Assembly: GCF_050436995.1 (NCBI RefSeq)
Contig: NC_134756.1
Coordinates: 5,084,001 to 5,148,000, forward strand
Direction of reading: 5' to 3'
DNA from: Anticarsia gemmatalis
Lineage: Eukaryota > Arthropoda > Insecta > Lepidoptera > Erebidae
Length of the DNA: 64,000 nucleotides
Below the pieces are notes generated by a model. It did not search any database. It was not told the origin of the DNA and worked only from the letters and a program-made list of their open reading frames with translations. Positions 1-10,999 of this stretch are shown one piece after another (within the stretch, counting starts at the first letter, position 1; the number at the start of each line of letters is the position of its first letter). The position numbers were made by a program, and so were the translations under genes.

Positions 1-2609
1 GAATAAATAAGCCATTTAAATATTCGCAAATGTATCATCATGTTATGGTTTTATATTTATCTGAATATGATGAGGCGTAGCGTGAGAAGTCGTAGCAAAA
101 TTCGTAGCATGCACTGTAGATATGATGTGCGTGAAATATGAATGTTTTATCTGCATGAATATGGAATTACGGCGGGAGTCAATAAAGATTATTTAAATTT
201 TTTATATATATGAATGTATTTTGTTCAGTTTAATAACGTTTGAAAAATAAATGCGAGGTCATATTATGTTTACTAGTACACAGTAGAACTATTCCATTAC
301 AAATTATAATAAACTTTAATTACAGAATGTTATACGCTATTCTAAGACATTGCTCATAAAATGACATGACAGATAATTAAATAGAATTCCTACATAAGGA
401 ACGCTGTAAGTTCATGTAAAAGTAAGTTTAACAAGCCATAAATAAGTGACAACATAAAATTAATCTGAAAGTTCACTGGCGAGCTACGAAATTAAAGTGC
501 CAAGTAAACTAACATTACACGGCCATCTCAATCAAATGGCTCAGCAAAACGAAACCGTACCAAATGATAGTCTATTTACCATTTAAAACTTGCGCTTTCA
601 TTACACTGACATTTCTCGGCAATCAGTTTCCCTATCGTCATTCCCACACTACGTCAAAGACCTCTAAGCTTGTCTGTACAGGTAGTTAGTGCTAAAAGCG
701 ACATGGTATGTTCAGAAGCGCACTTTCCCTACGCGCCCGCAGGTGAAACCGTGACCGTGGAGGGCAGAGAAACGGAGAACATCCCAATACCCGATGTCTC
801 GGCGACCTTTGACGTCGCAACTTAACTTATGGGCTTTTAGATATTGTTTATACTAGTCCCCCCTACCGCTACTACGGGAGAACGTCGTTGCATTTGCAAT
901 TTATGGTTGAATAAATCCGCACTTACATTTACTGAAACCATAAAAGGTTTCGGTCTTTGGGACGATTTGAAATAAAATAGAAGTCGTACCATAAAACTAA
1001 TGCGACAACTTTGTTAGAGAAGCACTTTAAAGTATGTTGTAAGGCTTATTTTATCTGTCGATTTTCTTATACTTTTTTATGGTGACAATAAATAGTACTT
1101 TAGTATAGCAACATATTTTAATTCAACAATTTTATAAAATAAATTTGGATTCGTTTCATAACTAGATAAGTATATTTATTAACTACGTCAATTGCGATCG
1201 GCACGCTGTATATGTCATGATATAAGCAATTGACATCGCTTAGCGCTGACCTACGGGTCTTAACTTAAGTGTAGCTATTCATTTCACTGAGCTCAACACG
1301 TTTGGTACTGATATTATACAAATAAGGTAAATGTCATAAATAAAACTGTTTTAACTTTATTAAGCTGTCACGACTTGTATAAATCTACGAGTATTTGATG
1401 TTGCAAAGCAAACGGGTCTTCAGGGTGAATACTTTTTTTAATTTGAATAAGATAGAAATAATATATCCATTCTTTGTTTATCTCTCCCGAGAAAATGTTA
1501 CGTAATTTCTCCTACAAGTTTCAACCGTGTCTAATATTACGGCAGAGATTCACTTGCAAGGAGCAAGTGAATCTCAATCGGAGGTAATTATACACTATTA
1601 CGAAGTTCCGATGCACGAACGTAGGCAGTTTATCGTTAAGTTATACGATTGCCCTTTCACCCTCGACGGCATTATCCCGTCTGCATACATAATGGTCACG
1701 AATTGAAAGCCTTCTAACGGGCATAAACTTTCTATTGTGTGAATCTGTTCACGACTGGCAACTCCTTTTATCGTAAATCAATAGATTCATTCCATTCGTA
1801 TAATTTATATATAAGACGGTGACGTATGCATACAAAATACTGATTTAAAACTTCATCTGATTTGAATTCGTAAGGTTTCTTTTCCGCGTTTCTCTGTATC
1901 ACAGTTTCCTTTGGGCACAGCCGTTATAAAGTTGATTTATGAATAAAAGGTCAAAGATTAGGATTATAATAAGGATTGTTTAAAATAAATACTGGGACAT
2001 GGGTCGCATTAAAAAGAAATAGCCATAATATAACTGTGTAAACGAAATAGAAAACAATAGCTTTTGACTTTTAAGTTCAACCTTCCACTACGGTTTCAGT
2101 CATTTGCTGCATACATAACAAACAACAAAGCTGTTGTTTATTTACAATTAGTTTGTAGACGTGGTAGGTCTATGAACTAATAGTAAGGTGATCGTTTAAA
2201 ATAGAATCATAAAAAAGTTTTGCAATTTCTATGGTTAGTTTCAATTGCTACTGAAAAGTAGTAAAAGTACTTGTGAAAGCCCTAACGGTTTCATCATCTT
2301 TCAGTAATTTTCTCAAATAATTTTTTGCTAAATTTATAATCGGACGTGCAAATATAATTACTCTCACACTAACGATGGATTTATTGGAAAAAATGCGAAA
2401 CGTATTCGTATAAAAACCTGTAATATAATTAAAGGAATCCATTGCAGAGTGTAGGAAAGCGATTCACGGCTGAGAAGACGCATCTCACTATCGCGCGCTT
2501 GAGAACTACTCTTGCGCATACCGTACGGTCGTCGGCCGTGTGGCGATTTACTTGGACACGCACGCGCGTTCTCGTGCCGCGGCTACGACCTACACGTGTC
2601 ACATAAAAT
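1..2609. other. Left flank, mostly without recognisable genes
   Basis: This AT-rich stretch shows no long reading frame. Two things stand out: a GC-richer patch at about 682-825 that may be a terminal exon (listed separately), and a perfect 13-bp stem with a 5-base loop at 1545-1575. From about 2450 to 2600 the sequence becomes GC- and CpG-rich just upstream of the proposed start of the first secreted-protein gene, which would suit a promoter and 5' UTR, although no TATA box is evident there. Confidence 0.6.
682..825 (+). CDS. Possible 3'-terminal coding exon of an unidentified upstream gene
   Basis: A frame is open from 610 to a TAA at 823-825. Within it a pyrimidine-rich acceptor (TTGTCTGTACAG, ending at 681) is followed in phase 0 by about 47 codons, with residues such as HFPYAPAG and VTVEGRE near the end. 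The patch is clearly GC-richer than its surroundings, and AATAAA hexamers follow at 971-976 and 1087-1092, as expected for a last exon and 3' UTR. I do not recognise the protein and no upstream exon is visible inside the window. The other strand is also open over part of the patch, so a chance open frame is a real alternative. Confidence 0.3.
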   Translation, partial: VVSAKSDMVCSEAHFPYAPAGETVTVEGRETENIPIPDVSATFDVAT

Positions 2610-5600
2610 ATGGAGCTGTCTTTACTATACCTCGTCGTAATATTTACCACTTTATAAGGAGAAAAGAATTTTAATAGTGAGGCAGTTTTTGTATTAGCAA
2701 TGCTGACGATATCGCTGATTGCTAAGAGCTCATATAAACGAGATTCCTGATTAAAGAGTTTTTGATATTACAAGTGGTTATTGGGTACTTCGGTAGTACA
2801 ACTAGGTTATTACCGTAATTACATAAAATTTTATAATATACGTCTATAAGAGTCATTTAAGGACTTCTTTGCTACCATACTCTTTTATGTGTTTGTGCGT
2901 TACTATAATTGAAACGCAAATCTTGTTATTTTCACTTGTCAAGTCTCATGGCGCGTTATAATTAAGTTTTTAGACAACTGCACGAGATACATATTTTACG
3001 CTTCGATACTATTGGTCGACATAAGCTAGTTTTGTGAAATTTACAGCCTCATAACATGATATCAACAGGTTTGAGTTATTAATAACAAATTCAAAATACT
3101 TGTTGTGAAAGTACTATAGTAAATGTTTTCTCAAATTAAAAGCATTTATGGATACTAGGCGTAGGTCTATCAAGAATTGACCGTAGGCGGGCTGACCTCC
3201 TGATAAGTTGTAGTTGAAAGGGAAATCTTGCAGACCCGCTGTAGGAAAAACAACAACTTGATGGACGAGTTTATCGACGAAGACTGAGAGTGGATAGGTC
3301 AGATAACGAGACGACATTATACAGGTCCTTTAACGAAAGCCACTACTGCCTTTCTAAAAATGCTGAACTATTAGATAGTAGGTTGATTTTCTAAAACCAC
3401 AGTCAAAGTGATCATCATGTTAATTTCTAATCAGGTGCCGCATACCTTGAAACGTGTCGACTTCATTTATAGAATTCTTGTTACGTACTAATTAATGGTG
3501 ATGACATACACACACCTATATAAAAATTATTTAAATAAGTATGGAACTCGAACTTAACATTAATGAGATTTTTCTTTCATTACAGATACGGATACTAGTC
3601 ATAATACAAATATTTACATCGACCCGCTGTCAAGATGGATTTGGAGAGCAAGATCTTTTGCGTTTACAACAATTTGCTTCGAATGACGGAAAGATCGGAC
3701 TATCGTTTAACACAAACATATTGCAAAGAGATCCAAACTTCCAGTCTTTGGGTTCAACAAACGTGCAGTTTCAAATAAACGATGACTCAAATAAAAATCA
3801 TAACTTTAGTCCGCGATCTACGTATACGAGATCCAGGAAGGTTTACAGAATCAAAAATCCATTCCAGAACCAACTCGAAGAAACAGAAGCTCCACAGGAA
3901 AATGTTGAAACACAGGACAGCGGGATTGGGGCTAGTAACCAGTATGCATCAATGCAGTACTCATTGCCACCGGAGGAATTCCTTCAGCAATTGAGAGCAG
4001 AAAACCAGTTCTACCAACAAACACAAATATCAACGCCAGCTCCAAATCTAGGATATACGGCCACTCCGTTACCGCAGCCGCAATATCAGTATTCAACGGT
4101 GTCCTCTCCCAACTACGAGAATAACAGCCAGCAGAATAATCAAGTGCCGTTAGAGCCTAAAGCGTCACATGGATCAACTTATCTGTCTAGCCCCAGTCCT
4201 TACCAGTACAGTACTCCGAATTCATTTTTAGATTCTGTTCAGAGTACTCCGTCTCCTGTTCCATCCTATTTATCAACACCTTTGAATAATGGACAATATA
4301 GCAGTCAAGCTAGTGCCTACGTGTCCAGTGCCTCGCCAGTATTCCTCTCAAGTCCATCAAATCAACAGTCGTATGTTTCGTCACCATTTTCAATAATCCA
4401 AACCGGTTCACCTGACTACGGCAACAGAGTGACGACGACCATTGGTAATAATGGAGTGAACTATGACAACAACGATTATTCTGCTAACAGATACTCGTTA
4501 AATTTGCAACAACAATATCAAAATGATTACTCAACTACAACCACAACCACTCCTTCGCCGTACTCAGACCAAGTACGGGATCAGTGGCAAAATAATATGA
4601 ATTCCGGTATGACAGCCGCACCAAAATCCTTACAGGAAAGTACCTACAATCAATATCAAAACTACCCGTACCAGAACAACCAGCAGGACTCAAGGGTGGA
4701 GTCAAACGGGGATAGCTACAGTAGTGACACACATCGCATCGGTAGTATGGCTTCTGCGAATAATTTGTATCTTAACTATATTCAGCCCGATAATCAAGTA
4801 TTAAACAGCTTAAAACTTCGTAATAGAGAGCTTGAACAAGAAGGAGGTCATACCGAGTTATACTCTAATGGTGATTTCGGGTGGAAGTTAACAGGTAAAA
4901 AACCTTTGATTGATTACTCGTCTGGGAGTTTTCCCAGGTACTCTTCGTCGCTTAACATAGGATCATCATCCCAATCATCATCAGATGGGCCAGCAGTAAG
5001 TCAAATGAACTTCCATATGGATACGAGTAAGCCATATAATTATGATCAAATTTCTAAGTCGGCCCCTGACACTATTGATACTAACGATTTTGTACACGCT
5101 GCGGCTAAAGCCCATGAAAGATTAAAACAGCAACATCAACAACAATATCAACAACAGCAGCAGCAGCAACAGCAACAACAGCAACAACTTCAGCAACAAC
5201 AACAACAGCAACAGCAACAACAATCGTTATATGCAAACAATAATAATTATGGTTCAAGTAATGTTGGGAATATCGATATTAATACTTCTGCAGCAACATA
5301 TTACACTAATATTGACAAACCGAAAAGCAAGTATAATGAGAACTCGAATTCTAGCCCCTATTATTACGGAAGTTTACAAAATGAACTTATAACTGCTTCG
5401 CCATATTACTTATCAACTCCTAGGGACAATTTGGACAAGCCGAAACAATCGTTTGATCACGACAAGGCATTGAAAAATATCGTTCCAATAGATGTTTCAA
5501 ATGTAGTTGGCAATTCAGACCCTAAAACGATTACAAGTTTAGATAACAACGGCCGCTATGCTTCAATCAGTTATGGGAAAGATCAGATAGATCAAAACAC

Positions 5601-6969
5601 TAGGCAGTACATACGACCTATTACAGATTCATTTTATAAAGACAAAAACGCAATGTATGGATTTAACATAAAAACCAAACTCGATGACTACGCTCAATCG
5701 GACTACAAACAACTTGAATCTAATATTTACGGGAAACAGCAAACCCAGGATTCAAATTATAATCAAGGATACTCAGGATTACCACAAAGCTACTTAGGCC
5801 AATCAAGTAACGGCTATCAGGACAGTCTGCCAGCAGCAGCTCAGCAGTCAGGACTACACCGTAACCAAAACCCGCTATCATCTGAAATGAGTAGTATTCT
5901 CAAATTCGGTGACATTCCTTACAAGCTAACACAAGGGCTGCAAAGTGATGCCTTAAAATTGCATAATCTCAATTTTGATCAATCAGCTATACCAACACCT
6001 CTTCCAATGAGAATAAATCAGAATGTCGGTAGCCATCAACTGGACGTTACGACCAATTTATTAAATAAGTTATTGTATAATAAGCAGTCAAATTTGAACC
6101 TGAATAGACCTGAAATTGATGCTCAAACAGGTGGCTTGTTGTCGACAATTAACGGATTCAAAGTTGCGAACCCTTTTAACGTAGATCTTAAACTTGTTGC
6201 AGAAATGTTGAAAGGAAAACCTACTGTAGATGATTCTCATATGATGTCATTGCGAGACCAATATACAAAACCTGCGCCAATGAAATTAGATTTATCACAG
6301 CTACAACTTTTGTTAAAAAATGAAAACAGTGCTAACCTAGCACCAATCAATGATGGACTCAGTGCACTCGGTAGTTCGTTTATAGATATTTATGGTAATA
6401 GTCGATTCCCTTATCAAGGTGTTAAATATTCTCGAAGCCAAGAGGAAGAAGAAAGTATAATACCAATAGGCGAGGGATCAAGCACTCACCCTATAGGAGC
6501 CGTTATCGAACAAGATGATCCAGCAATTGAAAGAGAGGTCAGTGCCGCGACAGATTTAACAGCTCAAGATGAAGACGTGAGTTTTGAAGATAACAGACCT
6601 AAAAACCATTTTATGTCCGGATCTAGAGTGGTAGGAGACAGACACAGGCATCCGAATTTATTAATGCCAGGAAGACACTCTTATCAGAGGAAATATCCTA
6701 AATCAGATGTCGGAGAGCCCTATCCATTGTTAAAACCTCCGCCTCCTAATCACTCGTCTAGAGGTGGTCATATGAAAATGGACAATAAACATAGTCGCAG
6801 GCGGCGCGTACACAAACCTAAACTTCTACGTATTTTAAAGACTGAGCCGTTATTTGAAGCTGGTACAGAGATAGAGAGTTTAGAAACGTCCGTGCCCATA
6901 CTTCTGCGACCACCTCCACCGGTCGCCGAATCAAAGTCTGACACCGTTGCCACGGAACAGACCACGTAG
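2610..6969 (+). CDS. Secreted Gln/Ser/Tyr/Pro-rich protein with poly-Gln tract
   Basis: Exon 2 runs from 3586 to the TAG ending at 6969, behind a strong acceptor (TTTCATTACAG). An in-frame ATG at 3541 lies inside the presumed intron, so I prefer a spliced start: exon 1 at 2610-2636 (nine codons, donor GTAATA, phase 0), giving about 1136 residues with an N-terminus MELSLLYLV joined to IRILVIIQIF, a good signal peptide cut near TRC|QDG. Exon 1 is an inference. If it is wrong, translation from 3541 gives 1142 residues. The mature protein is low in complexity: repeated Y-L-S-T/S-P motifs (first third), an interrupted poly-Gln run of about 33 residues (nt 5128-5226), Tyr/Asn/Ser-rich spacers, a better-ordered stretch around nt 5890-6400 and a basic C-terminus with an SRRRR run and Pro clusters. 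Tyr/Gln-rich composition suits an extracellular matrix or cuticle protein, but I do not recognise the family. Confidence 0.72.
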
Positions 6970-7365
6970 AGTAGACAACGTAATTTTAATTGTTAGCTAT
7001 GTATTCTCTGAACTGATGTACAATGTTCTATATTGTATTTAATTTATATGTAAGACAATCTATTTAAAACCCTGTTGTTTTATATTTTAAGATGCTATTT
7101 AATTCGACTATTTTAATGTAAGTCAACCGATGTAAAAAAGACATTACTCAATCGATTTCTATAATTATTTTTAATTCGTTATGTGCGTGAGCGTAGAAGT
7201 ATTATGTAGTATTTAAACAAATGGATTAGTGCATTTTCAAAAATAATACATTATATTTTTTAGTACGAGTTTGTCCTGTAGCATTTAATTTTTTACTAAG
7301 AATTTGTTGTTTTTTCAAACGAAGTACCAGTGTATTGTAAATATTGTATTAATATGTTCTCTTTT

Positions 7366-7371
7366 AATAAA
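7366..7371 (+). terminator. Polyadenylation signal of the Gln-rich secreted protein gene
   Basis: AATAAA lies about 400 bases after the stop codon, is followed by a T/G-rich stretch, and is the first canonical hexamer in the 3' flank. Confidence 0.55.
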
Positions 7372-9700
7372 TTGTTATTGTGATAAGTTAAATTTATTGT
7401 AATTGATGTTGTTGTTTTTGTTAGTATTCTAAACGTTGAAAAAAAACCAGGTTAAAAATTATATTGCGTATTATTTACTGCATCAAATCCTTACACAACT
7501 ATGAAAAAGTCCTCCGAACAGCGCTAAAGACATTTATGATATTATAGAGCGATAAATTAGACCTATAAACTCTCGCTACGAAAAAAATCATCACGTAATT
7601 TATCAATCTTTGTTGTAATCTGATGTGATGTGAGATATAATTACACCTACAGATTTCACTAGAGTAATGTTAATCATATGATAGCGTTGCTATTAAGACA
7701 CTAATGACATAATTGATCGCATGAAAATGTTTTTTTTGGAAAAAACGATAATCCGATCCCACACGTTACGAGAACAGAGTAATGAACCTGAACCATAGAA
7801 ACGTGGTAAAGTACAAGTCGATGTACAGTGAAGTATTTTTTTATGGATTATCGTTATTAGGTATGTGAAATTGACAGTTTAAATAGAAAAATGAGAAAAG
7901 TATTACTTTACTCGATTAGAACAAAACCTTATCGTACCTTTATAAAAACTATTTTATCAGTTATAGTATATCTTGCAGTTAGTATATTATCGTACAACTT
8001 AGTCAGTCAGTACCCGATATTTAATATTTCTATTGAATAATTTCTTAAAAACGCATGTAATTAATCGTTAGATGTAATAAATTGTTGTGTATGTCGCGTG
8101 TGTCTCGCTTTCTGCTCCGGTCCCATACTTGAGCGGCTGTGACGAGTCGCACGTCTGCGATACATTCAAATTATGAAACGCATTGGTCTCTGTAATTGGC
8201 TTATACATCTCATCAGTCGTTTAGTGAATACTTTATTAATACATGCTACTGGACTTTCATTAATAACATGCACGCGTGAATTTTTTAAGTGATTAGGCTG
8301 ATCTAAGTGTTTCTTTGCAAGAGTCAGTAAAAAACGAGAAATGATAATAAAATCGTTTAGTGACGTCAAAACTTTAGCTGCAATTATTTCACTCATACGC
8401 AATAACAATGTATTTTGATCGAATTGTATTGCTTTTGCTAAAGGCATGACACATTTCTTTATATTAAATTCATTACTTTATAACAGTAAAATGGAAAGTA
8501 TTGTAGTTAAAACTCTACCATATTTCATACGTTACCAAATAAAGCAACTGCAGAAAGTTGCACCGTGCTGTACTACCTACATCAGTTTATTAGGACCGTG
8601 GTTTCCCACGGTGTTTGAACTGAAAATATCTATTACTCGCAAAACAAATTCTTAGAATAGGTACACTACTAATTATGGAACTGAATTTGAATAGAAACAT
8701 CAATGGACACTTTAATTGCTTCTTTTCAAAGGATTAGTAGTAAATCAAACTTGATTTAAACCTGCAATAATTCCATATAAATAACTAAGGCAGATATTAA
8801 CATGAAATTCCATAAGGTTTCTCTTAAGTGGAACTTGAAGTTCTAAATAATTCATAGGCTTGTATTCTTAGGGGTTAGAAGCGCGATATTATGTATGCAG
8901 AAACGAAAGTGGCTTGATCTGAGTTTAACGAGGCTCGAATCTGCATATCCTAACACTCAAGCGCAGAAATAAACTTGGTGACAAATTACATAATTGGTAT
9001 TAAGCCGTCGTAAAACATGTACTTACGGCTAAAAAGGAAGCAACACCTTTTTGTTGAATGATGATTAACTTCTATAGACATAATAGAAATTCATTGTGTC
9101 TCATTCGGATCTTCATATTATGGTAAAGTAATAAAACTAAATTTTTATATCTGTTAATTCAGTGTTCCAAATCAAGTATAATACATTGTTAAATTTAAAT
9201 GCTTTCGTTATTATTTCAAGTTTTAAAAAGGAAAACAACTATAGTTTAAATCGTGACAGAGCTTTTCTTTTGCGTTAAGTTTAATTTTTTAACCATAAAC
9301 ATAATCGGCAAATGCAAAGGAATAGGCCATAAAAGCAGTTGCTTCACCATAAACTAGTTGCGATATAAATGAATTACGAGAATCTGTCATTTTAGACCAT
9401 TTTGCCACAGTATAATTTATTTCCATATCATATGGGGACACTGTTTCAAATTTCACAACGTGGTCATCTTAATATTATTACCATAACTAGAGGCTTCGCT
9501 AATGTCTCTTAGGAGAAAAACGCTACAATATTCACATAGGCTCCTTTATCGGTTAAGTATGCATTGAGTAATCGATGAGCATAATTAATTCTATACTATG
9601 TTGGATATATTTCCGTTAGAAAAGGAAAGACGATCTTAAAACCAGTTTTTTTACTCTCGTTCTCGATGGCGTGCTGACCGAGGCCCACGGGCGACATCGA
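7372..9700. other. Intergenic, nothing recognisable
   Basis: AT-rich sequence between the first and second secreted-protein genes. Only two short open frames (8166-8447 on the minus strand, 8446-8655 on the plus strand) occur. Neither has a signal peptide, family motif or splice context. No repeat family was recognised. Confidence 0.5.
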
Positions 9701-9708
9701 TATAAATA
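9701..9708 (+). promoter_or_regulatory. TATA box of the first Pro/Val-repeat gene
   Basis: TATAAATA, followed 28 bases later by a CATCAAC initiator-like site near 9729. The predicted 5' UTR is about 70 bases up to the ATG at 9799. The same TATAAATATG string precedes two further genes of the cluster (14856 and 22261). Confidence 0.7.
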
Positions 9709-9798
9709 TGATGGAAGTATACGACATCAACACAAACAAGCGTCGCTTGTTGCACTACACACAACTTCATCTGAGTGGCCAGCGATTAGCTAATCACA

Positions 9799-10999
9799 AT
9801 GGCTACTTTTGTAAGTATTACGAAATAAAAAAAACATCAGTGATAATATTGGAACAAAAACAAAACAAATAATATTTTTCATATTTTTACAGATAAAGCT
9901 GACATGCTTAGCCATCCTAGTAAGCCACAGCTATGCCGGTTACCTCCATGGACATAATCATGATCTTCACTCATCAAGTCTAGGATCATCCAGTTTCTCC
10001 CCGAGCAGTTTCCCGGCTGGATCTCTACCCTCAGCAACATACTCTGGATCTGGCCTTCTTGGCAGTGGCTTGTCCCACGGACCCGCCATCTCTCATGGCC
10101 CAATTGTGTCCCACGGACCTGCAATTTCCCACGGTCCTATCGTGTCTCATGGACCCTCGATCTCACATGGCCCTATCGTGTCTCACGGACCAGCGATCTC
10201 ACACGGCCCAATCATTTCTGAGGGACCCGCCATCTCACACGGACCCATCGTATCTCACGGACCTATCGGATCGGACATCGGCCACACCAGCGGTGGACTC
10301 ATCAGTGACGCTACCCTCGGCGGACCTGGCTCTGCTATCGGAGGATCAGCTCTCGGTGGACCAGTTCTTGGAGGATCATCTCTCGGTGGACCAGTTCTTG
10401 GAGGATCATCTCTCGGTGGACCTTCCCTGGGTGGATCTGGATTTGGCAATGGATTCGTTCCTCCTCTTGCTCCCGGTGGTGAGGCTCCTCCTCCAGGCCC
10501 CAAAGCTCCCGTCATTGAAGAGATCCACGGTCTCGCTAACAACAACGGCGCTCCCACTCAGTACCGCTACCGCGACGAGCCCTACCAAGTTCTGCGTGAG
10601 GTGACCCACAGAGTGCCCCAGCCCGTCCCCGTGCCAGTGCCTCAGCCCGTCCACGTGCCCGTGCCCCAGCCCTACCCCGTCCAGGTCCCAGTCGTCAAGA
10701 ACGTGCCAGTGCCCGTAGTGAAGATCCAACACGTGAAAGTTGACAAGCCAGTCCCATACCCCGTCGAGAAGATCGTCCAAATCCCCTACGAGAAGGTTGT
10801 CCAGGTTCCAGTCGACCACCCCGTCCCCATCGAGAAGATCGTTGAGGTTCCCATTGTTAAGGTGATCAAGGTGCCCGTCCCAGTTGTGAAGAACTATCCC
10901 GTGCCAGTAATCAAGACCGTCCACCACCACGCGGAGAGCCACGGTCACGGACACGGACACGGCGGACACGGCAGCGCACACGGCTGGTCCAGCTGGTAA
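9799..10999 (+). CDS. Cuticle-like secreted protein with SHGP repeats and Pro/Val-repeat C-terminus
   Basis: Two exons: 9799-9810 (ATG plus three codons, MATF, donor GTAAGT) and 9893-10999 after a TTTTTACAG acceptor, phase 0, 372 residues. The signal peptide ends near residue 19 (SYA|GYL). Residues 65-130 are eleven hexapeptide units SHGP(A/I/S)(I/V), one of them SEGP. Next comes a Gly-rich part with repeated LGGP/LGGSS units, including a 30-bp direct duplication around 10350-10410. From about residue 230 alternating Pro-Val motifs dominate (PVPVPQP, PYPVQVPV, VPVDHPVPIEKIVEVP), and the tail is GHGHGHGG-rich. The Pro/Val domain resembles insect cuticle proteins such as the Drosophila Vajk group, known from embryonic cuticle; I infer a structural role in extracellular matrix. 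The upstream paralogous partner is the gene at 14962. The GC-rich third codon positions contrast with the AT-rich surroundings and suggest high expression. Confidence 0.88.

Noticed and set aside
3114..3317. Minus-strand open frame of 67 codons upstream of the Gln-rich gene
   Set aside because: Its composition looks faintly protein-like, but there is no splice signal, promoter or recognisable motif, and it lies inside the proposed intron 1.
8166..8655. Two small adjacent frames on opposite strands
   Set aside because: No signal peptide, motif, promoter or conserved feature; the length is within chance for AT-rich sequence.
10406..10981. Long minus-strand open frame (191 codons) across the SHGP protein gene
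   Set aside because: It is the shadow of the repetitive Pro/Val coding sequence. The plus strand has the signal peptide, splice sites and promoter.
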